Part shown: in pieces, positions 8,964 through 18,929 of the stretch
How positions within the stretch are numbered: the first letter of the stretch is position 1
Layout: each line of letters begins with the position of its first letter
From: Stappia sp. ES.058
GTDB lineage: Bacteria > Pseudomonadota > Alphaproteobacteria > Rhizobiales > Stappiaceae
Assembly: GCF_900105595.1 (NCBI RefSeq)
Contig: NZ_LT629784.1
Coordinates: 4,060,501 to 4,124,500, forward strand
Length of the DNA: 64,000 nucleotides
Reading direction: 5' to 3'
Notes under the pieces: model-generated
What the model was told of the DNA's origin: nothing
What the model saw: the letters and a program-made list of their open reading frames with translations, nothing else
The model's database searches: none
Translations under genes and position numbers: made by a program

Positions 8964-11267
8964 TCAGGCGATGCCCGTCCCGACGGCGCGCAGGTGGCGG
9001 GCCAGCAATTCGGGGTCGATCGGTTTGGTCAGCACGGCATCCGCTCCGGCGGCAAGGGCGGCTTCCTCGGCTTCCGGCGTGACGTCAGCCGTGACCGCGA
9101 GAACGGTGACATGCGCGCGCCGCGCCTGCCGTTCGAGGTCCCGAAAGCGGCGAATTGCCGTCAGGCCGTCCACCCCTGGCATGTGCAGATCCATCAGCAG
9201 CATGTCGAACCCCGCCTGGCAGCGCACGGCATCCAGGGCTTCCGCACCGTCGCTGACAACGACGGGTTCATGTCCGAGCTTGCGGACCAGCGCTTCCGTC
9301 AGCATCCGGTTGATGTCGTTGTCGTCTGCGACCAGGAGCCGCAGCGGGCGCGAGGCGAGGGCCTCCCCGGAGCTTTCGCGATCCTTCGACCGGTCATCGC
9401 CCAGAAGGTCCCAGGCGGCCTGGGTGTCGCCGCGTTCGAGAACCGCATGGGCCACCTGCACCAGCGTTGAGGAACGGATCGGGCGAATCAGATAGGCGCC
9501 GAATCCCGCCGCCCGCAACCGGGGAAGCCGTTCGCGTTCCGCCGGCGTGATCAAGACGATGGCCGGGGCCGTAACGCCGGCCGCGCGCGCACCGGCAAGC
9601 CAGGCGCCGGCATCGGACACCGCGAGCGGGTCGAGGAGGATCAGATCGGCATCCGCGAGAGCGCGGTCGCTGTCATCGTCACCGGCGGAAACGAGCAGGG
9701 CCGTCGCACCTTCCGCTTCGAGCCGGCGCGCGATCAGCGGTCCCTCGACCCGGCTGCGCGAAACGAGAACGGCCGTCTTCCCGGCAAGGGCGTTTTTCGC
9801 GTCAAAGACATGCGTTTTTACAGGCTCCGTCCCTTGCGGCACCTGAACAAGGGGCAGGATCACCTGGAAGCACGCACCGGCACCTTGCGCTGCCGTAGCC
9901 GTGATCTCACCCCCCATAAGGCGCGCCAGCCGACGCGAGATCGAAAGGCCGAGACCGGCGCCGTCGAAGCGGCGGGCGGGACCATGGTCGATCTGTTCGA
10001 ATTCCTCAAACAGCCGCTCGGCTTCGTCCGCAGAAAATCCGATGCCGGTGTCGCGGACGTTGATCGCCAGTTTGGGTGCCGTTTCGCCGAGGGGGTCGGA
10101 CTTGCACTCCAGTGCGATCTCGACACCTCCCGTTTCCGTGAACTTCAGGCCGTTTCCAGCGAGATTGAACAGGATCTGTCTGAGCCGGACGGCGTCAACG
10201 ACGAGCTTGCCCGGCAGTTCGGGTGCGACAAAACATGCGATTTCCAGGCCTTTCGCCTGGGCGCGCGGACTGAGGAGCTCCACGACGCTTTCCGCCAGCA
10301 GCGCGATATCTGTCGGTGCCGGCGCAAGATCGAGCCGGCCGGCCTCGATCTTCGACATGTCCAGCACCTCGCTGATCAGGAGCAGCAGGATTTCACCGGA
10401 ACTCCGCACGGCATCGACATAACTGCGCTGTTCCGCGGTGAGGCGCGTGTCGCGCAACAGGCCCGCCATGCCGAGGATGCCGTTCAGCGGCGTGCGGATT
10501 TCGTGACTGACGGTCGCCAGAAAGCGGCTTTTGGAGGCGCTCGCGGTTTCGGCCTGATTGCGCGCGGCAACAAGGGCATCCTCAATTTGCCGTCTGTCAG
10601 TAACGTCGCGCAGGATCGTCTGGATCAGCGGTTCGCCGCTGCGCCCGTCCCGCACCGCGACGTCGCGGCGGGAGAACCAGCGCGGCCCGCTCGCGGATTC
10701 GATGCGAATGTCCGCATATCCGGCGGGCCCATGGTCGCCGGCCTGCGCATGAAGGGCGTCGATCCGTTCATCGGGAAAGAGTTTCAGCGCAGCATCATTG
10801 GCATAGACGACCTCGCCGCCTTCGCGCCATCGCGTCACGACATCGCCCAATGTGTCGAGCACGTCGCGGTGTCGGGCGTCGCTTTCCTTCAGGTGCCAGA
10901 TTTCATCGCGGAGCGCTTCGTTTTCGGCGGAAAGGCGTGCAATCCGCGCCGACAGACCGTTCGTCTGGGCCTGCATCCGCGCCTGCACCAGGGCAACGGC
11001 GGCGAGCCCCATGCCGGCCAGGGCGAGAACGGTTCCGGCGACGACCTGGCGGGCGGCTTCCGGCACGATCCACATCACTGCCGCGGCGCCGGCAAGAAAA
11101 CCGGCGGTGGCGATCGTTAGCGTGATTGCGCGCCGGAGCGCGCGCCCGGTCGGAACCGTTGGCTCGGCGTGGCCCGGGGCGTCGTCGTGGGTGTGCGGTT
11201 GATGCGCCCCGACGGATTGCCGGTGCCGCTCGGACGGGGCCTTGCGGTTGAGCGATTGCGGGGACAC
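8964..11267 (-). CDS. Hybrid sensor histidine kinase
   Basis: A 767-residue membrane sensor kinase starting at a GTG with GGGAG upstream. Two membrane helices (about 48-68 and 74-96) are followed by a short coiled coil (97-130), a PAS domain (131-225), HisKA with phosphoacceptor His255 in ATVSHEIRTPLNG, and an HATPase domain with NLAGNGLKFTETG, DTGIGF and GLGLSIS. Two receiver-like modules come next. The first (about 495-610) lacks the acidic pocket and the conserved lysine, reading YLIRPI. The second (about 640-760) is intact, with Asp693 in LLMDLHMPG and Lys748 in LTKPID. The layout resembles phosphorelay hybrid kinases. The partner phosphotransferase and signal are unknown. Confidence 0.92.
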   Translation of the reverse strand: MSPQSLNRKAPSERHRQSVGAHQPHTHDDAPGHAEPTVPTGRALRRAITLTIATAGFLAGAAAVMWIVPEAARQVVAGTVLALAGMGLAAVALVQARMQAQTNGLSARIARLSAENEALRDEIWHLKESDARHRDVLDTLGDVVTRWREGGEVVYANDAALKLFPDERIDALHAQAGDHGPAGYADIRIESASGPRWFSRRDVAVRDGRSGEPLIQTILRDVTDRRQIEDALVAARNQAETASASKSRFLATVSHEIRTPLNGILGMAGLLRDTRLTAEQRSYVDAVRSSGEILLLLISEVLDMSKIEAGRLDLAPAPTDIALLAESVVELLSPRAQAKGLEIACFVAPELPGKLVVDAVRLRQILFNLAGNGLKFTETGGVEIALECKSDPLGETAPKLAINVRDTGIGFSADEAERLFEEFEQIDHGPARRFDGAGLGLSISRRLARLMGGEITATAAQGAGACFQVILPLVQVPQGTEPVKTHVFDAKNALAGKTAVLVSRSRVEGPLIARRLEAEGATALLVSAGDDDSDRALADADLILLDPLAVSDAGAWLAGARAAGVTAPAIVLITPAERERLPRLRAAGFGAYLIRPIRSSTLVQVAHAVLERGDTQAAWDLLGDDRSKDRESSGEALASRPLRLLVADDNDINRMLTEALVRKLGHEPVVVSDGAEALDAVRCQAGFDMLLMDLHMPGVDGLTAIRRFRDLERQARRAHVTVLAVTADVTPEAEEAALAAGADAVLTKPIDPELLARHLRAVGTGIA

Positions 11268-11358
11268 GAAACTCTACTCCCGATGACGCGCGGCGCGATT
11301 GGAAGCGTGAGTCTCGTCTGCAGAGATTGAAAAAACGTTTCCCGGGGTTGCCGACGTG

Positions 11359-12885
11359 TCAGGCAGCCTGACGGTCGAGGGCCGCGCCGCGGTAGCTCAG
11401 CGCCTCTGCGAGATGCAGACGCCCGACAGCTTCCTGCCCGTCGAGGTCCGCCAGCGTGCGCGCGACTTTCAGGACGCGGTGGTAACCGCGCGCGGACAGG
11501 CGCAGCGTTTCGGCCGCGCCCTGCAGGAGTTCCAGGCCCGCCCGGTCGGGTTTGGCGACCTCCTCGATCAGCCGCGGACCGGCCTGGGCGTTGGTGCGGG
11601 CGGGAGAGCCAAGCCTCAGGTAGCGTTCGCCCTGAATTTGACGCGCGGCGAGGACGCGGGCGGCCACGGCGGCGGAGCTTTCGGCGTTGTCCGGCCGGAT
11701 CAGGTCGACGGCGGACAGGGCGGGGACGTCAATCCGCAGGTCGAGGCGATCCAGAAGCGGGCCGGAGAGCCGCCCCTGATACTCGCTGGCGCAGCGCGCG
11801 CCGCGCTTGCACACATGCCCCGGCTCTCCCGCGTGACCGCAGCGGCAGGGGTTCATCGCCGCGATCAGTTGCACGCGAGACGGATAGGTCGTGCGGTGAT
11901 TGGCGCGCACGATCACGCTTTCGCCGCTTTCGAGCGGCTGGCGCAGGCCATCGAGCACCTGTGGCTGAAACTCCGGCAGTTCATCCAGGAAGAGAACGCC
12001 ATTGTGCGCGAGCGAGACTTCGCCGGGTCGGGCACGCAAACCGCCGCCGACAAGGGCGGCCATCGAGGCGGAATGATGCGGCGCCCGGTAGGGCCTGCGT
12101 TCGGACAGACGGCCGTCGGAGAGTTCTCCGGCGATGGAGGCGATCATCGACACCTCCAGCAGTTCCCGAGGTGACAGCGGTGGCAGGATGGAGGGCAGCC
12201 GGCTTGCCAGCATGGACTTGCCTGCGCCAGGCGGCCCGATCATCAAGAGGTTGTGTCCGCCCGCGGCAGAAATCTCCAGCGCGCGTTTCGCGGTCTCCTG
12301 ACCGCGCACCTCCGAAAGATCGGGCAGCGCGGCGGGGTCGGCCCTGAGCTTCGGGATCGGACGGGACAGCATCTGCGTTCCCTTGAAGTGATTGGCAAGC
12401 TGGATCAGCGAGGCGGGGGCGAGAATGTCCATTGCCTCGTCCGCCCAGGCGGCCTCCGGGCCGCAAGGCGCGGGGCAGATCAGGCCCTTGTCCGCCGTAT
12501 TGGCGGCGATGGCCGCCGGGAGGACGCCCGCAACGGCGGAAATCGTGCCGTCCAGCGCCAGTTCGCCGAGCACCATGTAGCCGTCGAGGTCTGCGGCGGG
12601 AACGGCTCCCATCGCCGCCATCAGCGCGAGCGCGATCGGCAGGTCGAAATGCGACCCTTCCTTGGGAAGATCGGCCGGCGCAAGATTGACGGTGACGCGC
12701 TTGGCCGGAAGCGCCAGGCCCGAGGCAAGCAGCGCCGAGCGTACCCGCTCGCGGCTTTCGCCCACCGCCTTGTCGGGAAGCCCGACAATGGTAAAGGCGA
12801 CCTGTCCGGGCCCGATCTGCACCTGGACGTCGACCGGCTTGGCCTCGATGCCCTGAAACGCCACCGTCGCGACGCGTGACACCAT
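11359..12885 (-). CDS. comM: YifB/ComM family magnesium-chelatase-like AAA+ ATPase
   Basis: ComM is a hexameric helicase that promotes branch migration during natural transformation. The 508-residue protein has the N-terminal ChlI-like domain (VDVQVQIGPGQVAFTIVGLP, VTVNLAPADLPKEGSHFDLP), Walker A GPPGAGKS at 217-224, a Walker B VLFLDELPEF, and the cysteine cluster NPCRCGHAGEPGHVC ... C that is a family hallmark. The ATG at 12885 has GGGGTGGAAC upstream. It sits between the hybrid kinase and gshB on the same strand. Confidence 0.93.
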   Translation of the reverse strand: MVSRVATVAFQGIEAKPVDVQVQIGPGQVAFTIVGLPDKAVGESRERVRSALLASGLALPAKRVTVNLAPADLPKEGSHFDLPIALALMAAMGAVPAADLDGYMVLGELALDGTISAVAGVLPAAIAANTADKGLICPAPCGPEAAWADEAMDILAPASLIQLANHFKGTQMLSRPIPKLRADPAALPDLSEVRGQETAKRALEISAAGGHNLLMIGPPGAGKSMLASRLPSILPPLSPRELLEVSMIASIAGELSDGRLSERRPYRAPHHSASMAALVGGGLRARPGEVSLAHNGVLFLDELPEFQPQVLDGLRQPLESGESVIVRANHRTTYPSRVQLIAAMNPCRCGHAGEPGHVCKRGARCASEYQGRLSGPLLDRLDLRIDVPALSAVDLIRPDNAESSAAVAARVLAARQIQGERYLRLGSPARTNAQAGPRLIEEVAKPDRAGLELLQGAAETLRLSARGYHRVLKVARTLADLDGQEAVGRLHLAEALSYRGAALDRQAA

Positions 12886-12995
12886 GTTCCACCCCTCCGC
12901 CCGCGCTTTGAAAATTGCAAATGAAAGAATTGCAACCTATCGCAACCAGGAAGGGTGCACAACCGCGCGCAGAACGCGGTTTCAGCCGTTATCGC

Positions 12996-13958
12996 TCAAG
13001 CGACGGTTGCGCATTTCGCCTCCACGTTGTCCCACAGGATGGCCGCGACGTCCGGTCCACCGAGTTTGGCGACCGCGCGGATGCCTGTCGGGGCCGTTAC
13101 ATTGATCTCCGTCAGGGAGCCGTCGATGACGTCGATCCCCACCAGGATCAGGCCTTTTTCGCGAAGCGACGGGCCTAGCCTTGCACAGATCTCGCGTTCG
13201 CGTTCAGTGAGGTCGGCCTCACGCGCCGCGCCGCCGCGCACCATGTTGGAGCGCAGGTCGCCCGCCTGCGGGACCCGGTTCACGGCGCCCGCGAACTGAC
13301 CGTTGACGAGCAGGATGCGCTTGTCTCCCTTGTCGACGTTGGGGAGAAACCGCTGAATCACCCAGGGTTCGCGGAATGTCGCTGCGAAGAAGTCGTAGAG
13401 CGAACCGTAGTTGAGATCGTCCTGCGTGATGCGGAACACAGCCGCACCGCCATGGCCGAACAGCGGCTTCATGACGATGTCCCGGTGTTCGGCACGAAAG
13501 GCATCGATTGCGTTGCGGTCGCGCGTGATCAGGGTTGGCGGCATCAGATCCGCGAATTCGGTGACGAAGAGCTTTTCCGGGGCGTTGCGCACCGAGGCCG
13601 GGTCGTTGACCACGAGGGTCTTGGGGTGAACCTTTTCCAGCATGTGGGTTGCCGCCACATAGGCCATGTCGAAAGGCGGGTCCTGACGCATCAGGATGAC
13701 ATCCACCTCAAGAAGGTCGGTGACTGCCTTTTCCCCCAACTCGAAGTGGCGGCCAGCCTCGTCGCGCACCCGCACCGGCTCGAGGGCCGCGGTGACGCGG
13801 TCGCCGGTCATTGCCAGCCTGTCCGGCGTATAGTGATAGAGCGTGTGACCGCGCGCCTGTGCCTCCAGCATCAGCGCGAAGGCGCTGTCGCCGGCGATGT
13901 TGATCGAGGAGATATGGTCCATCTGGACCGCGATCTTGAGCGGTGTCGTCGAGGGCAT
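12996..13958 (-). CDS. gshB: Glutathione synthetase
   Basis: ATP-grasp enzyme that joins gamma-glutamylcysteine and glycine. The 320-residue protein has the family N-terminus [20 protein letters not shown], the conserved [19 protein letters not shown], the ATP-grasp stretch [15 protein letters not shown] and the C-terminal [15 protein letters not shown]. The ATG at 13958 has GGAG six bases upstream and gives the usual length. It appears to be the last gene of a leftward cluster rsmI, small membrane protein, yraN, gshB. That order is common in alphaproteobacteria. Confidence 0.96.
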   Translation of the reverse strand: MPSTTPLKIAVQMDHISSINIAGDSAFALMLEAQARGHTLYHYTPDRLAMTGDRVTAALEPVRVRDEAGRHFELGEKAVTDLLEVDVILMRQDPPFDMAYVAATHMLEKVHPKTLVVNDPASVRNAPEKLFVTEFADLMPPTLITRDRNAIDAFRAEHRDIVMKPLFGHGGAAVFRITQDDLNYGSLYDFFAATFREPWVIQRFLPNVDKGDKRILLVNGQFAGAVNRVPQAGDLRSNMVRGGAAREADLTEREREICARLGPSLREKGLILVGIDVIDGSLTEINVTAPTGIRAVAKLGGPDVAAILWDNVEAKCATVA

Positions 13959-14057
13959 GGGAGACTCCGGCGCCGGAAGCGGCAAAGGAAAGAGGGTTGC
14001 CGCAGCATATGCGGGCACGGGGGGGCTTTGTCCAGACGTGCGCGCCCGGACGAAGGG

Positions 14058-14444
14058 TTATCTCTCCACAGCGGTGAAGGCGTCGGCGATGTGGATCGGC
14101 CAGCGGCGCGGCACCACCAGCACCGCGTCGAACCGCAGGGTGGCCGCATCCGTGTCCTCGCGCCCGGCCTGCCAGACGCGTGCGGCGGCAGCGATCCGCC
14201 GTTGCCCCTGTGCGGTGATGGCCGCCAGAGCCGCCTCGCGGGTGGCGCGGGCCTTGACCTCGACGAAGGCGATGGTGTCGCCCTTGCGGGCAATGATGTC
14301 GATCTCGCCGTTGCCCGCCTTGTAGCGGCGCGCCAGGAGCTTCCAGCCCTTCAGGCGCAGCGCGACGGCGGCCAGCGTTTCGGCGCGCAGACCCCACCGA
14401 TAGGCGGAGCGGCGCTTGGCGTTGCGGGGCGGCGCGCCGGTCAT
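14058..14444 (-). CDS. yraN: UPF0102 (YraN) nuclease-fold protein
   Basis: A 128-residue UPF0102 protein with a restriction-endonuclease-like fold of unknown function. Conserved blocks are AYRWGLRAETLAAVALRLKG, LARRYKAGNGEIDIIARKGD and FVEVKARATREAALAAIT, which give the PD-(D/E)xK residues Glu, Asp and the ExK pair. It follows the small membrane-protein gene by 15 bp on the minus strand and precedes gshB. The rsmI-yraN-gshB linkage is a recurrent neighbourhood in this class. Confidence 0.92.
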   Translation of the reverse strand: MTGAPPRNAKRRSAYRWGLRAETLAAVALRLKGWKLLARRYKAGNGEIDIIARKGDTIAFVEVKARATREAALAAITAQGQRRIAAAARVWQAGREDTDAATLRFDAVLVVPRRWPIHIADAFTAVER

Positions 14445-14459
14445 TGCGCCCGGCTCCGC

Positions 14460-14633
14460 CTAGAGGCTCGGCTGGAAGGTTGCAGCGAGAATGACGGCGA
14501 AGACCGTCACCAGAAAGCCGCCGACGGCCAGTTTCCAGGCATCCTTACGCCGTTTCAGGCCGGGCCAGCCGAGCGGCTTGATCACCTGGATCGTTGCCAC
14601 CAGCGCAAAAAACACCATGATGATCTTGGTCAT
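14460..14633 (-). CDS. Small membrane protein (57 residues)
   Basis: A short gene between rsmI and yraN. It encodes 57 residues from an ATG at 14633, preceded by the strong purine run GGGGGGA. The sequence starts MTKIIMVFFALVATIQVIKP, has a basic middle (GLKRRKDAWK) and a second hydrophobic segment AVGGFLVTVFAVILAATF, so it looks like a two-helix inner-membrane protein with a cytoplasmic hairpin. It is 22 bp after rsmI and 15 bp before yraN, so it is probably co-transcribed with them. I do not recognise a characterised family; reading-frame position, ribosome binding site and membrane pattern all support a real gene. Confidence 0.75.
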   Translation of the reverse strand: MTKIIMVFFALVATIQVIKPLGWPGLKRRKDAWKLAVGGFLVTVFAVILAATFQPSL

Positions 14634-14655
14634 TCGTCCCCCCGGCGCATGGCCG

Positions 14656-15606
14656 TCATTGCGCCTTCAGTTCCATTGCGCGTTTGTAGAGCGTCTTACG
14701 GTCGACGCCGGTCATCTGCGCGACGTGTTTCGCCGCCGCCGCCGCCTTCATGTCGTTGAGCGCTTCCGTGAGCAGCGCGTCCGCGTCTTCCGGGTCCGCT
14801 TCGGTCATCACGCCCGGAGGCGCGATGCAGACAACGATCTCGCCCTTGACCGTGGCGTCCGCGTAGCGTTCGGCAAGCTCGGCGAGTGTCCCGCGTTCGA
14901 AGGTTTCAAAGCGTTTCGTGAGCTCCCGCGCGACGACCGCTTCGCGGTCCGCCCCCAGAACGTCGGCCATGTCGGCAAGGGACGATGCAAGACGTCGCGG
15001 GCTTTCGAAGATCACAAGCGTTGCCGGCAGACGGGCCAGTTCGCCGAGCCGGGTGCGGCGCTGGCCGCCCTTGTGCGGTAGAAAACCGGAAAAGCAGATC
15101 GTATCGGACGGCAATCCGGCGCCGACCAGAGCGGCAAGGGGCGCGCTCGCGCCGGGGATCGGGACGACGCGATGCCCCGCTTCGACCACGTCGCGCACCA
15201 GTCGGTAGCCCGGATCGGAAATCAACGGCGTGCCGGCATCGGAGACAAGCGCCACGCTGCCGCCGTTTTCCAGCGTCGCAAGCAGGCGCGGACGCACGCG
15301 CGCCGCGTTGTGCTCGTGATAGGCGGTCAGCGCCGTGCGCAGGCCGAACCGCTGCATCAAGGTGGCGGTGACGCGGGTGTCCTCGCAGGCGATGAGGTCG
15401 CAGGCGGCGAGGGTCTCCAGCGCGCGCACGGTGATGTCGCCGAGGTTCCCGATCGGGGTCGAGACGATATAAAGCGCGGACTGGGGCTTTGCAGCCTGGA
15501 ATGCCTGCCGGCCGATGTGAAAACCGCCCTCGCCGCGTGGTGCTTCGGCAAGCTGCGGTTCGGCGTCGCCATCCGTTGGCGGGCTGGGTGCGTTGGAAGA
15601 AGTCAT
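14656..15606 (-). CDS. rsmI: 16S rRNA 2'-O-ribose C1402 methyltransferase
   Basis: RsmI methylates the ribose of C1402 in the ribosomal P site, using S-adenosylmethionine. The 316-residue protein has the tetrapyrrole-methylase fold: YIVSTPIGNLGDITVRALE, CEDTRVTATLMQRFG, YHEHNAARV, VALVSDAGTPLISDPGYRLV, PIPGASAPLAAL and FLPHKGGQRR. An N-terminal extension of about 44 residues precedes the first strand. I start it at ATG 15606; the frame stays open to 15843 but that part overlaps the divergent lipoprotein gene. No strong ribosome binding site is seen. Its 5' end faces the LpoA-like gene, a pairing seen in many proteobacteria. Confidence 0.94.
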   Translation of the reverse strand: MTSSNAPSPPTDGDAEPQLAEAPRGEGGFHIGRQAFQAAKPQSALYIVSTPIGNLGDITVRALETLAACDLIACEDTRVTATLMQRFGLRTALTAYHEHNAARVRPRLLATLENGGSVALVSDAGTPLISDPGYRLVRDVVEAGHRVVPIPGASAPLAALVGAGLPSDTICFSGFLPHKGGQRRTRLGELARLPATLVIFESPRRLASSLADMADVLGADREAVVARELTKRFETFERGTLAELAERYADATVKGEIVVCIAPPGVMTEADPEDADALLTEALNDMKAAAAAKHVAQMTGVDRKTLYKRAMELKAQ

Positions 15607-15751
15607 GGTCGGATCGTTTTGACAGGAAACACCGGACACGCCAAGCTTGGCTTGAGAATTTGCAGCCGCGGGGACAGGCTGGTAAGCATCTTTTCCCGTA
15701 TGGCCGGTGCCTGCGGGACTGGTACTGCGGATATCGGGGAGATCTGGCGCA

Positions 15752-16963
15752 GTGTTTCGTATCATTCGCGACGTCGAACACGGGGTGCGCAAGGCAGCGC
15801 TTGGTGCGGCGCTGGCCGCGGGAACCCTGCTGGCAAGCTGCACGGGATCGGGGCTTGGCGACTATCCGGGCTATCCGTCGACGCCCGGCGGACAGCCGGC
15901 AACGAGCGGTCAGACCGTCGGCACGGGCTCCGTGCGCGTCGGCATGTTGCTGCCGGTCAGCGGCGGCGGCAGTGCGACGTCAATCGCCACGGTGTTCCGC
16001 AATACCGCCGAACTCGCGCTTCAGGACTTTCAGGGCGCCGACATTCAGATCCTGATCAAGGACACAGGCGGAACGGCCCAGGGCGGACGCCAGGCTGCGC
16101 AGGCGGCCATCCAGGAAGGGGCCGAATTGATCATTGGTCCGGTCTTCGCTCCGGCAGTGGGTGGTGCGGCGTCCGTGGCACGTTCGTCGGGTGTTCCGGT
16201 CGTCGCCTTTTCAAGTGACGAATCCGTCGCTTCGCGCGGCGTCTACCTGCTGAGTTTCCTGCCGCGCAGCGACGTCACCCGCATCGTTTCCTATGCCGCA
16301 CGCCAGGGAAAGCGCTCCTTCGCGGCCCTGTTGCCGGACGATACCTATGGCGCGGTGGTGGAAGCCGCATTCCGTCAGGAAGTGGGCCGTGCTGGCGCGC
16401 GCATCGTTTCCATCGAGCGCTACAAGGTGCAAGGCAACGACACGTCGGACATTGCGGCGAAGGCCGCGCGCATTGCCGCCAACGCCAGCCAGATTGATGC
16501 CGTTTTCGTTCCCGCAGGCAATGTCGCGCCATTCGTCGCGCAGGCGCTGTCGTCTGGCGGCGTCAACCTCGCATCGACCAAGATCCTCGGCAGCGGACAG
16601 TGGGACACGCAGCAGGTGCTCAACGCCGCGCCGCTGACGGGCGCCTGGTATCCCGGGCCTGACGGGACCGGTTTCCAGGCCTTCGCCGAGCGCTACCAGA
16701 GCGCCTACGGCAGCCGCCCGCCGCGCAATGCCTCGCTTGCCTATGACGCGACGATCCTGGCGGCCGGCCTTGTCCGCTCCGCCGGTGCGGCGCGTTTCTC
16801 CGAGCGGGTGCTGACCAACCGCGACGGTTTCCTCGGCATCGACGGCGTGTTCCGCTTCGATCGGCAGGGCACCAACGAACGCGGTTTGGCAATCTATGAG
16901 GTCACCGGTTCCGGCTCGCGCATCATCGCGCCCGCGCCCCGGTCCTTCGGCGCTGGCGGGTGA
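15752..16963 (+). CDS. LpoA-like penicillin-binding protein activator lipoprotein
   Basis: A 403-residue lipoprotein. From a GTG at 15752, with GGGGAG ten bases upstream, the first 30 residues form a lipoprotein signal ending in LLASC, so Cys30 would be acylated. A Gly/Ser/Thr/Pro-rich linker leads to a periplasmic-binding-protein fold (VRVGMLLPVSGGG, TAELALQDFQGADIQILIKD, GAELIIGPVFAPAV, VPVVAFSSDESVASRGVYLL). This is the C-terminal domain of LpoA-type activators of class A penicillin-binding proteins. Divergence from rsmI matches the classical LpoA (YraM)/rsmI neighbourhood. The TPR-like N-terminal half of enterobacterial LpoA is absent. An ATG at 15707 is a less likely start. Confidence 0.85.
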   Translation: MFRIIRDVEHGVRKAALGAALAAGTLLASCTGSGLGDYPGYPSTPGGQPATSGQTVGTGSVRVGMLLPVSGGGSATSIATVFRNTAELALQDFQGADIQILIKDTGGTAQGGRQAAQAAIQEGAELIIGPVFAPAVGGAASVARSSGVPVVAFSSDESVASRGVYLLSFLPRSDVTRIVSYAARQGKRSFAALLPDDTYGAVVEAAFRQEVGRAGARIVSIERYKVQGNDTSDIAAKAARIAANASQIDAVFVPAGNVAPFVAQALSSGGVNLASTKILGSGQWDTQQVLNAAPLTGAWYPGPDGTGFQAFAERYQSAYGSRPPRNASLAYDATILAAGLVRSAGAARFSERVLTNRDGFLGIDGVFRFDRQGTNERGLAIYEVTGSGSRIIAPAPRSFGAGG

Positions 16964-17036
16964 GGCACGCCGAAGCGCGGGCTTCGTATTCCGACCGCGG
17001 CATGTCGCCGCCGACATCGATCCCGGAGATCCCAAG

Positions 17037-18284
17037 GTGAGCCTTGCAGACAGCCGTATCCTTCTGATCGTCGGCGGCGGGATCGCCGCTTACAAGAGTC
17101 TCGATTTCATTCGGCGTCTGCGCGAACGGGGCGCCCGGGTGCGGGCCGTGATGACCGAGGGCGCGCGCCAGTTCATCACGCCCATGTCGGTCGGGGCCCT
17201 GACCGGCGACAAGGTGTTTTGCGATCTCTTCGACCGTGAGGACGAACATGACGTCGGCCACATCCGCCTGTCGCGCGAGGCCGATCTTGTGATCGTCGCG
17301 CCGGCGACGGCCGACCTGATGGCCAAGATGGCGACAGGGTTTGCGGGAGATCTGGCGACGGCGGTGCTCCTGGCCTGCGACAAGCCGGTGCTTCTCGCGC
17401 CGGCCATGAACCCGGCGATGTGGGCGCATCCCGCCACCCGGCGCAACCGCGAGACCCTGGCAGCCGACGGCATCCGCTTCGTCGGCCCGGGGGTCGGGGA
17501 GATGGCCGAAAGCGGCGAAGCCGGCGTCGGACGCATGGCCGAGCCGCTCGACATCGTGGCGGCGGCGGAGCGTGTGCTGCGCGGGGACGCGGATGTCTCG
17601 CCGGCGGACGGGCCGCTCGCGGGTCGCCATGTTCTGATCACCGCCGGGCCGACCCATGAGCCGATCGATCCCGTGCGCTACATCGCCAATCGCTCGTCGG
17701 GCAAGCAGGGATATGCCATTGCCGCTGAAATGGCGCGCGCGGGTGCGCGCGTTACGCTGGTGAGCGGACCTGTCACGCTTGCGGATCCGGCAGGCGTGAC
17801 CGTGGTGCACGTGGAGACCGCCCGCGAAATGCTGGCGGCGGTCGATGCCGCGCTGCCCGCCGATATCGGCGTAATGGCGGCGGCGGTCGCCGACTGGCGC
17901 GCGGCGACGGCCCAAGCCGGCAAGATCAAGAAGAATGGAAGCGGTGAGGTTCCACCGCTCGTGCTTGCAGAAAACCCGGATATTCTGGCAAGCGTCGGTC
18001 ATCATCAGACCCTGCGCCCGCGCCTTGTTGTGGGCTTTGCCGCCGAAACCAATGACGTCGTTGAAAACGCCTGCGCCAAGCTGGCCCGCAAGGGGGCGGA
18101 TCTGATCGTCGCCAATGACGTTTCTCCCGAGCATGGCGTGATGGGCGGGGACGCCAACACCGTCTATCTGGTCTCGCGGGACGGTGTGACGGACTGGCCG
18201 ACGCTTCCCAAGGAGGAGGTCGCGCGGCGTCTCGTCGCCGACGTCGCACGGAGGCTTGGTTCCCTGTCGGGAGGAACGACATGA
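17037..18284 (+). CDS. coaBC: Bifunctional phosphopantothenoylcysteine synthetase/decarboxylase
   Basis: Catalyses two steps of coenzyme A synthesis: joining cysteine to 4'-phosphopantothenate (CoaB), then decarboxylation to 4'-phosphopantetheine (CoaC, FMN-dependent). Residues 1-185 are the CoaC part ([51 protein letters not shown]). The CoaB part follows ([44 protein letters not shown]). GTG at 17037 has GGAG nine bases upstream and gives 415 residues, the usual size. The stop overlaps the dut ATG by four bases (ATGA), a conserved alphaproteobacterial arrangement. Confidence 0.95.
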   Translation: MSLADSRILLIVGGGIAAYKSLDFIRRLRERGARVRAVMTEGARQFITPMSVGALTGDKVFCDLFDREDEHDVGHIRLSREADLVIVAPATADLMAKMATGFAGDLATAVLLACDKPVLLAPAMNPAMWAHPATRRNRETLAADGIRFVGPGVGEMAESGEAGVGRMAEPLDIVAAAERVLRGDADVSPADGPLAGRHVLITAGPTHEPIDPVRYIANRSSGKQGYAIAAEMARAGARVTLVSGPVTLADPAGVTVVHVETAREMLAAVDAALPADIGVMAAAVADWRAATAQAGKIKKNGSGEVPPLVLAENPDILASVGHHQTLRPRLVVGFAAETNDVVENACAKLARKGADLIVANDVSPEHGVMGGDANTVYLVSRDGVTDWPTLPKEEVARRLVADVARRLGSLSGGTT

Positions 18285-18730
18285 CGCTGTCTCTCCGGCT
18301 GCGCCGCTTGCCGCACGGGCAGGGCCTGCCCCTTCCCGCATATCAGAGCGCAGCGGCAGCCGGCATGGATCTTCTGGCCGCAAATCACGAACCGATTGTG
18401 CTGCAGCCGGGTGCCCGCGCGCTTGTCCCGACGGGCATCGCCATTGCGTTGCCGGAGGGAACGGAGGCTCAGGTGCGCCCGCGCTCGGGACTTGCCGCCC
18501 GCAACGGTGTGACCGTTCTTAATACTCCCGGTACGATCGACGCCGATTATCGCGGCGAGATCAAGGTGATTCTTATCAACCTCGGTGACGAGTCCTTTGC
18601 GATCGAGCGCGGCAGCCGCATCGCCCAGATGGTGGTGGCGCCCGTCGCACGTGCCGAGCTTGTCGAGGTCGCCGATCTCGATCAAACGGCCCGTGGCGCA
18701 GGCGGGTTCGGCTCGACAGGTCCGCGCTAG
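18281..18730 (+). CDS. dut: dUTP pyrophosphatase (dUTPase)
   Basis: Trimeric enzyme that hydrolyses dUTP to dUMP and pyrophosphate, keeping uracil out of DNA and feeding dTMP synthesis. All five motifs of the 149-residue protein are visible: [47 protein letters not shown] and the C-terminal [10 protein letters not shown] lid. It overlaps coaBC by four bases and is almost certainly translated with it. About 200 bp without a gene separate it from cysK. Confidence 0.97.
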   Translation: MTLSLRLRRLPHGQGLPLPAYQSAAAAGMDLLAANHEPIVLQPGARALVPTGIAIALPEGTEAQVRPRSGLAARNGVTVLNTPGTIDADYRGEIKVILINLGDESFAIERGSRIAQMVVAPVARAELVEVADLDQTARGAGGFGSTGPR

Positions 18731-18929
18731 CGCGGCACGGGATTCGGCGGTGCCCGCGCGGCGGTCGGGCAAATCATTGCCTTGCATGCCGGCCATATCG
18801 AAATCACGTTCGGTGAAGAGGCTTTTCGGGAGAACCGCATTCCTCGCCTCGCCCCGGACGAATGCCTAAGTTCGTCGACACAAACGAAGCGTCGCGCCGC
18901 TTGCGCAGCGAGAGATCTGGGAGCCTGAC

